A stretch of 64,000 bases of DNA from contig NZ_VDGT01000023.1 in NCBI RefSeq assembly GCF_006335015.1, positions 45,915-109,914 on the forward strand. The letters run 5' to 3'. This DNA is from Streptomyces sedi (GTDB lineage: Bacteria > Actinomycetota > Actinomycetes > Streptomycetales > Streptomycetaceae). Position 1 is the first letter of the stretch, and each line of letters begins with the position of its first letter. A model generated the notes under the pieces. That model ran no database searches and was not told the origin of the DNA. It saw only the letters and a list, made by a program, of their open reading frames with translations. The translations under genes and the position numbers were made by a program. This document shows positions 41,528-50,354 of this stretch, one piece after another.

Positions 41528-42202
41528 TCAGCCCGCGCCCTCGACCACGAAGAACGTGGTCAGGAACCCGACCACCCGCCCCGCCGCGTCCCGCCCGACC
41601 CAGGTCGGGTACGCGCCGTCGCCCCAGCCGGAGGGGAACGCGACCATGCCCACCCCCGACTCCGGCTCCACCACGGCCGCCGGCCGGGGCGTGAGGGAGG
41701 GCGACGCCGTGCCGTAGACCGCGTCGATCAGCGGGCCCCCGTCGCCGTCCTCGCCCAGCAGCGGGCGCAGGCGCGGCGTGACCGAGGCGTCGACGAAGCA
41801 GGCGGTCCCGGTGTCCACGCCGTAGCCGAACCACTCGCCGTGCGCCAGCTCCGCCGGGTCCTGCCCGGCCGTGAGCGCCGCCGACCAGTCGGCGGCCGGC
41901 CGTTCGCCGATCCGCAGCCAGGCGGCCGCGGCCCGTTCGTGGGTGTACGACGCGTCGTCCGGGCGCGCGACCTCCGCGACGGAGAGCACCACCGGGTAGG
42001 TGCCCGGCGGCACCTCGTCGGTGAACGGCTCGACGCCCTCCTCGATGCCGATCATCGGATCGCAGGCGGCGACTCGCCCGGTCGGCAGCGTCAACGGCGC
42101 CTCGTGCAGGGAGACGACCGTGGCGATCAGCCCGTCCGCGCCCCGGTGGGAGCCGCCCACGGTGAAGAGACGCGCGACATCGGGGGCGGGGAGGGTCATC
42201 AC
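41528..42202 (-). CDS. DUF4241 protein, probable second immunity protein of the Rhs locus
   Basis: The 224-residue soluble protein matches my recollection of DUF4241: LPTGRVAACDPMIG near the start, VPPGTYPVVLSVAEV, a central WFGYGVDTGTACFVDA and the end PSGWGDGAYPTWVGRDAAGR with VGFLTTF. DUF4241 proteins are widely encoded in toxin-immunity loci. It lies 66 bases after the immunity gene of the Rhs toxin on the same strand and probably belongs to the same operon. ATG codons at 42202 and 42199 are both possible and no strong ribosome binding site is seen. Confidence 0.78.
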   Translation of the reverse strand: MMTLPAPDVARLFTVGGSHRGADGLIATVVSLHEAPLTLPTGRVAACDPMIGIEEGVEPFTDEVPPGTYPVVLSVAEVARPDDASYTHERAAAAWLRIGERPAADWSAALTAGQDPAELAHGEWFGYGVDTGTACFVDASVTPRLRPLLGEDGDGGPLIDAVYGTASPSLTPRPAAVVEPESGVGMVAFPSGWGDGAYPTWVGRDAAGRVVGFLTTFFVVEGAG

Positions 42203-42268
42203 GGGGTCCGATCGTGTGCTCGGGAAGGGAGGGGGAAGGGGGCGCGTTCGGGTCGGTGGGCGCCGTGC

Positions 42269-42868
42269 TCAGAACCCCCAGGGCGCGGGGTGCGGTTCCC
42301 GCGCCGGGTCGGGGGACCAGACCAGCCGGGTCTCCAACGCGTCGCCGAGCAGCGCGCGCAGCCGCCGGGCCGCCCAGCCGTTCCAGTGCACCGCCGTCGG
42401 GTACTGCGGGATCCGGAACGCGGGCAACGCCGTCGGGACGGCCTCGGGGCGCAGCACGGTCCGCTCCAACTCGCCGGTCGACTCGTAGCGCACCGTCGAA
42501 CGGCCGGCATCCACACAGTCCACGACGGCGTCCACCCGCAGCAGCCGGTACTCCTCGGCTTCCAGGCCGTCGATCTCCACCGGCAGCAGCTCCCCCGCGG
42601 ACGGGATCTCCTCGGCCAGCGCCTCGCGCGACCGGGCGCCCAGCACCGGGGCGCCCGGGTATCCCGAGGGGAATTCGGGCCTCCGGCCGCCCGCCGACGC
42701 GTACCACTCGGCGCGCACGCCCGTGGGCAGCGGTCTGGCGTCGCCGTGCAGCTGCCACTGGGCGAGCGCCGCCAGCGACTCGTTGGTCAGCCGCAACGTC
42801 GCCGTCTCGGAGGCGGAGGGGAGGAGCCGGTAGACCTCGTCCGGCTCGCCCCGGGTGGGATCGGTCAT
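42269..42868 (-). CDS. Immunity protein of the Rhs toxin (imm11/DUF1629-like)
   Basis: The 199-residue protein has the features of the imm11/DUF1629 family: an N-terminal half with EVYRLLPSASETATLRL, and a C-terminal IPQYPTAVHWNGWAARRLRA and LVWSPDP. Its ATG overlaps the TGA of the Rhs toxin gene by four bases, so it is made in proportion to the toxin and most likely binds the AHH nuclease domain. The family call is moderate; the immunity role rests mainly on position. Confidence 0.75.
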   Translation of the reverse strand: MTDPTRGEPDEVYRLLPSASETATLRLTNESLAALAQWQLHGDARPLPTGVRAEWYASAGGRRPEFPSGYPGAPVLGARSREALAEEIPSAGELLPVEIDGLEAEEYRLLRVDAVVDCVDAGRSTVRYESTGELERTVLRPEAVPTALPAFRIPQYPTAVHWNGWAARRLRALLGDALETRLVWSPDPAREPHPAPWGF

Positions 42869-45800
42869 GGTCGTTGTGTCCAGACGTCGGCCGGATTGGA
42901 CTGGTTGTTGGCGGTCTGAGTCGGAGTCAGCCCGTTCACCTCCGCCTGGACCTCGCTGCCGATCCTACGCAACTCGGCGCGGAGGTCCGCGGCGATCTGG
43001 GTCTGGTTGATCCCCTGCGCGATCCGGGTCTGCTCGAAGTTCTGGAGGTGGGTGTCGAGCCGGTTCAGATAGGCGTTGGTGTGGGTGTAGTTGTGCGGGC
43101 GGGGGTGGTTCAGCGGGACGCCGTTGGCCGCCTCGTTGACGTCGATGTTGTAACGGGACAGCAGCGCCCGCATGTTGGGCGCGCCGCCGCGGTTGAGCCC
43201 CGAGGGGACGATGTGCGCGGCGGCCTGGCCGGCGCCGACCGGGCGGCCGTCGGCGGTGAGGTTGCCGCTGAGGATCGTGGAGCACTGGGTCAGCCCCAGG
43301 TAGTCCGTCCACACCAGCGGGTTGAGCACGTAGCCGCGCGGGTTGGGCCCGGCCGCCAGGCCCAGCGGGTCGGGGGTGAGATACCGCCCGGTGTCCGGGT
43401 CGTAGGACCGGAAGTAGTTGTCGTGCAGGCCCGTCTCGGCGTCGTGGTACTGCCCGGGGAAGCGCAGCGGCGTCTCGGTGCGCGCCGCGGGGTCCTCCAC
43501 GGTGCGTCCCCAGAGCGTCGCCTCGCGCCGCCAGGCGATCTCGCCGTCCTCGGTGACCAGCTCGGTGGGGGTGCCGACCAGATCGGTGACGATCGCGAAG
43601 AAGCGCTCGTCGACGACCTCCTGCGGCCGGTCGGCCGCGCCGCGCCGCTCGGTCTGGGTCAACGGGTGCACGTCGTCCCGCTCCCAGCTGAGCGTCACCG
43701 CCTCACCGCCGTCGACGAGCGTGGTCTGCTCGACGAGATGGGTCTCGGACCAGGTGAAACGCGTCTCCTCCACGACGCGTTCACCGTCGGCCGCCAACCG
43801 CAGCTTCGCCACCCGCCGGCCCTTGGCGTCGTGCAGATAGCGCCACCGCGTGCCGTCCGGGGTGACCACCCCGACCAGCCGGTCCTCCGCGTCCCAGGAG
43901 TAACGCCACACCTCGGGCTTCTTCGACAGCCGCTTCCGCGCCCGCAGCACCACCCGGCCGGCCGCGTCGAACTCCTGGCGGACGGCGCCGGCCCGCACCA
44001 CCCGGGTGCCGGAGAACGTGCGCTCGCCCCTGGCGTCCGCCCCGCCGCCCTCGGCCGGCCACTCGGCGTGGGTGAGGTCGCCGGCCGCGTCGTAGGCGTA
44101 CCGCTCGGTCCACTCCCCGGCCCGCACCTCGGTGACCCGCCCCGCCGCGTCCAGGCCGAAGTCCCGGCGCGCCGCCTCCCGCCCGGCGACCCGGTCGACC
44201 ACCGCGGTCGGGTAGCCGTCGGCGCGGTAGTGGTAACTCCGCTCGCGCGGACCGCCGTTCGGCAGGGTCAGCTTCTGGGCGCTCAGCCGGCCGCCGTCGT
44301 CCCAGGACTGCTCAAGGACCGGGCCGAGGTCGCCCACGTGGCGGCTGACCTCCCGCCCCACCGCGTCCCTCCGGGAGGTCAGGGTGCGCCCCGCGACCGT
44401 GAGGCCGGTGCGCCTGCCGACGACGTCGTAGGCGAACTCGCTGGTCACCCCGGCCGGGGTGGTCCGTCGCACGGGCAGCCCCCGCGCGTCGTAGGCGGTG
44501 CGCAACGTCCGCCCGTCGACGGTCTCCTCGACGCACCGGCCGACCGGGTCGTAGGCGAGGGCCAGCGACACCTCGGGGCCGACGGCGCTCAGCAGCCTGC
44601 CCTCGGCGTCGTGGGCGTAGCGGATGACGGACCCGTCGACGTCCTTGGTGGTCAGCCGGCCTCCGTCGTCGTAGGCGAAGGTCACGGTCTGCCCCAGCGG
44701 GTTGGTCCGCCGCACCAGCCGGCCCAGCCCGTCGTGGGCGTAGGTGAGCGTCCGCCCGTCGAAGTCGGTCTCCGAGGCGAGGTGGTAGCCGGCGTTGTAC
44801 GTGTACTCCCAGGCGCGGTCCCGCGCGTCGGTGACGCGGACCAGGTGCAGCTCCGTGTCGTGCGCGAAGCCGTGCCGCCCGCCGTCCGGGGTGCCGCGCG
44901 CCGTGAGCTGCCCGAACGGGCCGAACTCCCGCCAGGTGGTGCCGCCCAGCGGGTCCGTGTGGCCGGTGCAGTTGCCCTCGCCGTCGTAGGACCAGCTCTC
45001 CACGGCGCCGTCCGGCGCGGTGCGGGAGGCCAGCAGCCCGTCGTCCGTCCAGGTCAGCCGGGTGACCTGGCCGAGCTGGTCGGTGATGTCGGTGGTCCTG
45101 CCGCACGCGTCGTAGGCGTAGTGGAGGGTGGCGCCCAGCGGGTCGGCGGTCGCGACCGGCCGGCCCGCCGCGTCGTTGACGAACGTGTGCGTCGCGCCCG
45201 CCGCGTCCGTCAGCGACGTCAGCGCGCCGAACCGGTCGTAGGCGAACGTCGAACGCGCGCCCGCCGGGTCGGTGAGCGCGACGCGGTTGCCGCGCGCGTC
45301 CCACTCCGTGCGCCACACCGCGCCGTCGCGCCCCCGGCGCTCCACCGGCAGGTCGTTCTCGTCGTAGGTGACGGTCGCGGCGCCGCCCTCGGGCTGCCGG
45401 ACGGCGACCAGGTTGCCCCGCGCGTCCCACTCCAGCCGCACGGTGTTGCCCACGGCGTCCGTGAAGGAGAGCAGCCGGTCGTAGCGGTCGTGGGTGCGCT
45501 CCGTGTGGTGGCCCAACGGGTCGGTCTCGCGCACCAGTTGGTAGCTGTCGTTGAACTCGTAGACGAAGGTGTTGCCCAGCGAGTCGGTGAACAGCGTGCG
45601 CCGGGACGCCGTGTCGTAGCTGATGCGGCTGGCCAGCACGCCGCCGGAGCCGTCGGTCGCCACGCAGCGGCCCTGGTCGTCGTACGTGTACGTGTACCAG
45701 TCCCCGAGGCGGTCCTCCCAGCGCACGATACGCCGCCTGTCGTCGTAGAACAGCCGGCGGGGCCGTTGGTGCGGGGCGTGGTGGATCTCGGTGAGGTTGC

Positions 45801-47427
45801 CCCGCTCGTCGTACCCGTAGCGCACCAGCGGGCGCCCGTTCGCCGCGCCGCGCACCCGGAGCGCGGTCACGCGCCCGCCGCCGGTGGTGATGTCGACGTG
45901 GTAGCCGCCGTCGTGGACGAGGGAGGCCGGCGCGCCCTCGGCGTCGTAGCCGACGGTGATCCGGGTGCCGTGGCGGTCCTCCACGGCGATCAGCGGCAGC
46001 TCGCCGCCGCGCCGGCCCCGCACCGGCGCGAAGTGCAGCGCGTGGCCGGTCTCCGGCTGCCGCACCACGAGCGGGGCGCCGGGCTGCCCGGTCTCCCAAC
46101 CCAGCTCCCAGCGCGGGCCCTCCACGGGCAGCACCGGCTCGCCCGGCAGCGGCCGGGGGTAGTCCAGCACCATGCCGTCGTCCGTGACCAGTCGGGCGCC
46201 GCTGTCGTCGAGAACCAGCCGCTGGTCCAGCGTGGAGGCCCAGTTGGGGCCGAACCAGGTGCCCTCGCGCAGGCTGGTGCGGTAGTGGCGGCGGACCACC
46301 AGCGGCAGCACGCCCGGCAGTCGGAGGTCGGTCTGGTCCATGACCATCTCGCCCGTGGCCATGTCGACGGGGTCGGTCCTGCACACCAGGTCGTCGCCGC
46401 CGCGCCCCAGCCGGCGGAGGTTCTGCCCGAGCCCGCGCACGCCCTGCTGGATGCCGCGCAGCCCGGTGCGCCCGAGGCCGCGGAGTCCTCGGGCGAGGCC
46501 GCCGAGCGTCGTGAGCCCCTTCAGGCCCGGGATGCAGTCGAGTGCGGCGAAGGCGACGTCGAGGAGTCCGGCCTTGCCCTGGGCGAACTTGATGAGGGTG
46601 TCGGCGAGGACGACGACGGCGGCGGCGAGGACGACCCAGGCGAGGGGGCCGCCGATGATCATGACGACGACGCCGAGGACGGCGACGATGACCTTGCAGA
46701 TCTCGACGAGGGTGTCCCAGGCGTCGGAGAACCACTCGATGAGCTTCTCCCACCACTTCTTGTTCTGGATGCCGGCGTCGGAGGCCTCCTCGATGCCCTG
46801 GGCACAGACGCGGGCGGCCTCCTCGCGCATCTCCTGGGCGTCGAGGGCGAGTTGGCGGGCGGCGGAAAGGCGTTCCTCGGCGTCGGCGACGCGGGACTGG
46901 GCGGCGCCGGCGGCGGCCTCGGCGGCCTGCTGGTCGCGGGCGGCGGCGCGGACGTCGGACTCGGCGGGGGGTTCGACGTCGTCGCGTTCGCCCTCGCGTT
47001 GGAGGCGGTCGGACTCCTCGCCGGCGCGGCCGACCCAGTCCTCGGCGTCGCCCAACGCGCCCTGGGCGGCGGCGAGGTCGACCTGCGCGGAGAGCGCGCG
47101 GTCCAGGGCGCGGTCGGCCATGCCCTGGGCGGTCTGGAGCTGCGGCCAGTAGCCGTCGAGTGCCTGCGCGCACAGGCCGTAACTGTCTTCGAGCTTGGTG
47201 AGGTTGCCCGGGACGCCGTCGAACTCGGCGCGGAAGGTGTCGGCGGAGAGCCCGGCCCACTCCAGCATCGCGCGCTCGGAGGACATCGCCCGGATCTTGC
47301 CCAGCGCCTCCCCGACATCGTCGGCGAACTCCTGGAGCTCCTGCGCCAACTCCCTTACCTCGTCGGGATCGCCGGGCGTCGGGTCCCGGTCCATGTCGAC
47401 GGGCGACCAGTCGGACGGACGTGCCAC
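42865..47427 (-). CDS. Rhs/YD-repeat polymorphic toxin with C-terminal AHH nuclease
   Basis: The 1520-residue protein is built like a delivered toxin. Residues 1-200 are helical with heptad-like stretches and resemble WXG100-type T7SS substrates (LQEFADDVGEALGKIRAM, WAGLSADTFRAEFDG). Two hydrophobic segments follow at about 245-290 (VIVAVLGVVVMIIGG and WVVLAAAVVVLADTL). A DUF6531 domain starts near 350 (DPVDMATGEMVM), then many YD repeats run to about 1300, and the Rhs core ends DPLGLAAGPNPRGYVLNP near 1350. The last 145 residues contain AAHIVPSGLNRGG and NHPRPHNYTHTNAYL, the AHH nuclease signature. GTG at 47427 follows GGAGGGG. The immunity gene overlaps its end. Confidence 0.9.
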   Translation of the reverse strand: MARPSDWSPVDMDRDPTPGDPDEVRELAQELQEFADDVGEALGKIRAMSSERAMLEWAGLSADTFRAEFDGVPGNLTKLEDSYGLCAQALDGYWPQLQTAQGMADRALDRALSAQVDLAAAQGALGDAEDWVGRAGEESDRLQREGERDDVEPPAESDVRAAARDQQAAEAAAGAAQSRVADAEERLSAARQLALDAQEMREEAARVCAQGIEEASDAGIQNKKWWEKLIEWFSDAWDTLVEICKVIVAVLGVVVMIIGGPLAWVVLAAAVVVLADTLIKFAQGKAGLLDVAFAALDCIPGLKGLTTLGGLARGLRGLGRTGLRGIQQGVRGLGQNLRRLGRGGDDLVCRTDPVDMATGEMVMDQTDLRLPGVLPLVVRRHYRTSLREGTWFGPNWASTLDQRLVLDDSGARLVTDDGMVLDYPRPLPGEPVLPVEGPRWELGWETGQPGAPLVVRQPETGHALHFAPVRGRRGGELPLIAVEDRHGTRITVGYDAEGAPASLVHDGGYHVDITTGGGRVTALRVRGAANGRPLVRYGYDERGNLTEIHHAPHQRPRRLFYDDRRRIVRWEDRLGDWYTYTYDDQGRCVATDGSGGVLASRISYDTASRRTLFTDSLGNTFVYEFNDSYQLVRETDPLGHHTERTHDRYDRLLSFTDAVGNTVRLEWDARGNLVAVRQPEGGAATVTYDENDLPVERRGRDGAVWRTEWDARGNRVALTDPAGARSTFAYDRFGALTSLTDAAGATHTFVNDAAGRPVATADPLGATLHYAYDACGRTTDITDQLGQVTRLTWTDDGLLASRTAPDGAVESWSYDGEGNCTGHTDPLGGTTWREFGPFGQLTARGTPDGGRHGFAHDTELHLVRVTDARDRAWEYTYNAGYHLASETDFDGRTLTYAHDGLGRLVRRTNPLGQTVTFAYDDGGRLTTKDVDGSVIRYAHDAEGRLLSAVGPEVSLALAYDPVGRCVEETVDGRTLRTAYDARGLPVRRTTPAGVTSEFAYDVVGRRTGLTVAGRTLTSRRDAVGREVSRHVGDLGPVLEQSWDDGGRLSAQKLTLPNGGPRERSYHYRADGYPTAVVDRVAGREAARRDFGLDAAGRVTEVRAGEWTERYAYDAAGDLTHAEWPAEGGGADARGERTFSGTRVVRAGAVRQEFDAAGRVVLRARKRLSKKPEVWRYSWDAEDRLVGVVTPDGTRWRYLHDAKGRRVAKLRLAADGERVVEETRFTWSETHLVEQTTLVDGGEAVTLSWERDDVHPLTQTERRGAADRPQEVVDERFFAIVTDLVGTPTELVTEDGEIAWRREATLWGRTVEDPAARTETPLRFPGQYHDAETGLHDNYFRSYDPDTGRYLTPDPLGLAAGPNPRGYVLNPLVWTDYLGLTQCSTILSGNLTADGRPVGAGQAAAHIVPSGLNRGGAPNMRALLSRYNIDVNEAANGVPLNHPRPHNYTHTNAYLNRLDTHLQNFEQTRIAQGINQTQIAADLRAELRRIGSEVQAEVNGLTPTQTANNQSNPADVWTQRP

Positions 47428-47496
47428 GGGCTTCCCCTCCCACGGGCGGCGGGGGCGCGACCGGAGCGAGGGGGCGCCACCCAACGCGAGCACACG

Positions 47497-47511
47497 CTGA
47501 CGTGGCGTCAG
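47497..47511. promoter_or_regulatory. Palindrome upstream of the Rhs gene
   Basis: CTGACG-TGG-CGTCAG is a perfect 6-bp inverted repeat 70 bases before the Rhs start, in the 233-base gap after the VanW gene. It is a candidate operator for the toxin operon. Confidence 0.4.
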
Positions 47512-47660
47512 TATCGCCCAGACGGCGCGGCGAGGGAATCCCACATTCGGGCGAAGTCGGGACGCGGCTGCGGGAGTGGCGTCGGCGCGGGCGGCTGAGT
47601 CGACCGGAGCTGTCCTCGAACGGGCGCGCACGGCCGCCCCGACGGGCTGAGCCGTCCGCG

Positions 47661-49409
47661 TCACTCGTCGGGGCAGCGCACCTCGTCCCTCGGCACGTAG
47701 TGGGTGTCGAAGCTCTGCCGGTCCACCTCGGAGCCGTCGCGCACGAAGATCCGCTCGACCGTGACGTCGAAGCCCTCCAACGGCGGCTGCGGCACGCAGT
47801 CCTCGCCCTCGCCCTCCCGGCGTTCCGGCTGCGCGACGTTCTCCCGCGAGCCGGTCTCGGAGCGCACCTCGTCGAAGCGCCCGGTGCCGAGGAAGGTGAT
47901 GGTCACCGAGCTGTCGCCGGCCGAGGCCAGCACGTAGAGCGCGTTCCCCGAGTCGTTGCGGAAGCGCAGGTCGAGGCTGCCCCAGGCGACGGTGGCCTCG
48001 CGTCCCTCCGGGTAGCGCTCGATGTAGAACGAGTGCGCCCCGTACTCCACGATCTCGACGCCGGCGAAGAACATCGCGTTGAAGACCGTGGTGGCCACGG
48101 CCGAGACGCCGCCGCCCTGCGCGGTCTGGTACTGGTCGTCGAGGATGATCACGCCCTCGACGAAGCCGTTCTCCGGGGTGCGTTCGCCGACCGTCTCGTT
48201 GAAGCTCCACACCTCGTCCGGCAGCACCAGTGAGCCGTTGATCAGCTCGGCGGCCCGGCCGATGTTGGTGATCCGGTAGGCGGCCGGCTCGAACTCGACG
48301 GTGAAGGAGGAGATCTCCTCGACCACGCCGAGCTCGCGGAAGTTCTCCTCGCTCAGGGTCGGTTCGACGGTCTCCATCGGCAGCACGCCGGTGCGCGCGC
48401 CCGCGCCCGCGCCGGTGAGCAGCGGCAGCACGGCGGGGCCGACCTCCGCGACGTCGACCTCGCTGCCCTCGCCGCCGCCCGAGGCGACCACCTCGCCGCC
48501 GGACAGGCTCAACGTCGCGTCGCTCGGCTCGGTCGAGGCGGCCTCCAGCATCGGGACCACCCGTTCGTCGCCGACCAGGCCCTCCTCGTCCAGCCGCGGC
48601 TCCAACCCGCCCTCGTCGTCGGCCTCCAGCGTCAGATGGTCGCCGAGCACCGCGGGGGAGAGGGAGACCTCGGCCCCGCCGTCCTCGGCGCGCAGCACCA
48701 CCGGGCCCGACATGGCCGGCTCGGCGAACTCCGCGAGGGCGCGCGCCACCTCGTCCTCGTCGGTGCGGGGCGCGGCGAGCGAGACCGGAAGCCGTACCGG
48801 CTGGGTCTCCTCGCGGAGATAGCCCTCGCGCAGCAGCTCGACGGAGGGGCCCACGTCCAGCGCCCTGCCCGAGGACGGCTCGGTGACGCGCACCGCTCCG
48901 TCCTCGAAGGCCACGGCGCCCTCGGTGACGGCGGCGTCCGCCGCCTCGGCGAGGCCGGTCAGCGCCGCCTCGGAGCGCTCCTCGTGCTGCACGACGACGG
49001 GGTCGAGCGCGCCGCCGCCGGTGCCGAGGAGCTGCCCCAACACGCCCGGGCGGCTCGCTCGTTCGACCGTGGCGGAGACGTCGAGGAGCAGTCCGGCCTC
49101 CTCGGGGTCGACCTCGTGGACCTCCTCGTCCCGCTCGCCGAGCACCACCCGGATCGGCGCCGACCGCTCCTCGCGCAGCTCCTCGTCGAGCCGCTCGGCG
49201 GCGGCCTTCTCGGAGAGCCCCCCGATGTCCACGCCCAGCACGGTGGTGCCGGAGGCTATCCGCCCGCCCCAGACCATGCCGGCCAGGAGATAGAGGAGCA
49301 CGACGACCAGCAGTCCCGCGCCGCCCCACAGCGCCCAGCGCTGCCAGTGCGGCGGGTCGGGCCGCGGCACGCGCGGCGGATGGGCCGGGATCGGCGGGAT
49401 GACGGCCAC
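47661..49409 (-). CDS. VanW-family membrane-anchored protein with PG-binding-4 repeats
   Basis: The 582-residue protein has a short cytoplasmic tail, one transmembrane helix at about 27-47 (LWGGAGLLVVVLLYLLAGMV) and a long extracellular part. Two PG_binding_4-like domains (TTVLGVDIGGLSEKAAAERL region and the acidic segment after it) precede a VanW domain at about 360-500 (VVEEISSFTVEFEP, then LINGSLVLPDEVWSFNETVG and QGGGVSAVATTVFNAMFFAG). The role of VanW is unresolved, although it is linked to glycopeptide-resistance clusters and cell-wall biology. GTG at 49409 follows AAGGGAG. It precedes the Rhs gene by 233 bases on the same strand; a functional link is uncertain. Confidence 0.9.
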   Translation of the reverse strand: MAVIPPIPAHPPRVPRPDPPHWQRWALWGGAGLLVVVLLYLLAGMVWGGRIASGTTVLGVDIGGLSEKAAAERLDEELREERSAPIRVVLGERDEEVHEVDPEEAGLLLDVSATVERASRPGVLGQLLGTGGGALDPVVVQHEERSEAALTGLAEAADAAVTEGAVAFEDGAVRVTEPSSGRALDVGPSVELLREGYLREETQPVRLPVSLAAPRTDEDEVARALAEFAEPAMSGPVVLRAEDGGAEVSLSPAVLGDHLTLEADDEGGLEPRLDEEGLVGDERVVPMLEAASTEPSDATLSLSGGEVVASGGGEGSEVDVAEVGPAVLPLLTGAGAGARTGVLPMETVEPTLSEENFRELGVVEEISSFTVEFEPAAYRITNIGRAAELINGSLVLPDEVWSFNETVGERTPENGFVEGVIILDDQYQTAQGGGVSAVATTVFNAMFFAGVEIVEYGAHSFYIERYPEGREATVAWGSLDLRFRNDSGNALYVLASAGDSSVTITFLGTGRFDEVRSETGSRENVAQPERREGEGEDCVPQPPLEGFDVTVERIFVRDGSEVDRQSFDTHYVPRDEVRCPDE

Positions 49410-49603
49410 GGAACTCCCTTGAGGCGACGGGCGGCGAGCGTGCGACGCGGGAAGTACAGCCTCGAAAGGCTAGCAAAGGCCGGGCCGTCGACAAGGTCCG
49501 GGTGACAGAAACGTGCGGCCTCGGAACGTTCCGGTGCGGAAACGCTCAGCATGTGGAAAAAAAGGGCCAACCGCTGCGGTGGGACGCGTGTGCGAGGGCT
49601 GGT

Positions 49604-50194
49604 TCAGCCGGGAAGCAGCGCCTCGCGCGCCCGGGACGGCGCCCGCTCGGTGGCCGAGGCGGCGGGGGGTGCGGCGGCGGGGTCCGACTGCTGGGCGGCG
49701 GCGGTGAGTTCGGCCCAGACGGTGCAACCGGACCGCTGGTCGGGGGAGACCACGCCCCAGCGGACGGCGAGCGCGTCGAGCAGCAGCAGGCCCCTGCCGT
49801 TCTCCGCCTCCGAGTCGGCGGCGCGCGGGCGGGCGCGGGAGAGTCCGGGCCCCTCGTCGGCGACCTCGATCCGCAGCAGCTGCCCGCTGGACCACAGCAG
49901 GCATCTGACGTGACTACTCCGCGTGTGCAGTATGGCGTTGGTGACCAGCTCGGAGACGACCAGCAGCGCGTTGTCGCAGGTGGTGCTCGGCAGACCCCAG
50001 CCGTACAGTTGGTGCCGCACCCGGCGCCGGGCGACGGCGACCGAGGTGTCCCTGGAGGGCAGGGCGAAGCTCTCGCCCGGCGGTCGCGGGGGAGCTGCCG
50101 CTGGTTCTCCGAGGGGGGACGGCGTCGCGCCGTGAGCAGGGGGCACGAGCGTGGTCGCCTTCCGGGGAGCTGGGGCCGTCGTGAGCCGGGTCAC
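49604..50194 (-). CDS. ATP-binding (RsbW-like) protein of a WhiJ-type triad
   Basis: The product is about 196 residues: a disordered basic/proline N-terminus, then a HATPase domain with NALLVVSELVTNAILHTRSS (N box), IEVADEGPGLSRARP (G1) and ENGRGLLLLDALAVRWG (G2). Such proteins sit beside WhiJ-like regulators and DUF397 proteins in streptomycetes and may modulate them. The start is uncertain: GTG at 50194 is used, a TTG at 50230 is also open, and no clear ribosome binding site is visible. It is divergent from the HTH gene at 50355. Confidence 0.82.
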   Translation of the reverse strand: MTRLTTAPAPRKATTLVPPAHGATPSPLGEPAAAPPRPPGESFALPSRDTSVAVARRRVRHQLYGWGLPSTTCDNALLVVSELVTNAILHTRSSHVRCLLWSSGQLLRIEVADEGPGLSRARPRAADSEAENGRGLLLLDALAVRWGVVSPDQRSGCTVWAELTAAAQQSDPAAAPPAASATERAPSRAREALLPG

Positions 50195-50354
50195 GCGAAC
50201 AACTATGCGGTGGGTGTGGCGTCCACGCAAGGGGAGTTCTGCAATTCGCAGAAAGCGAAGGGATCTCTGTGGATGTCGCTACCCGGTGTGGCAAACTTCT
50301 GTGCAGCGTAGGCGAGATGACGAAGGCGCGGCACGAACGGCAAGAGGAGCCAAG

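Noticed and set aside
42214..47598. Very long open frame on the plus strand opposite the Rhs gene
   Set aside because: It is the antisense shadow of a GC-rich gene: it lacks stops because codon third positions are G/C, has no family features, and the Rhs protein is unmistakable on the other strand.
47428..49494. Upstream extension of the Rhs frame by almost 700 codons
   Set aside because: The extra part overlaps the VanW gene in another frame and is Arg/Gly-rich nonsense; GTG at 47427 has a strong ribosome binding site and starts a recognisable secreted-toxin N-terminus.
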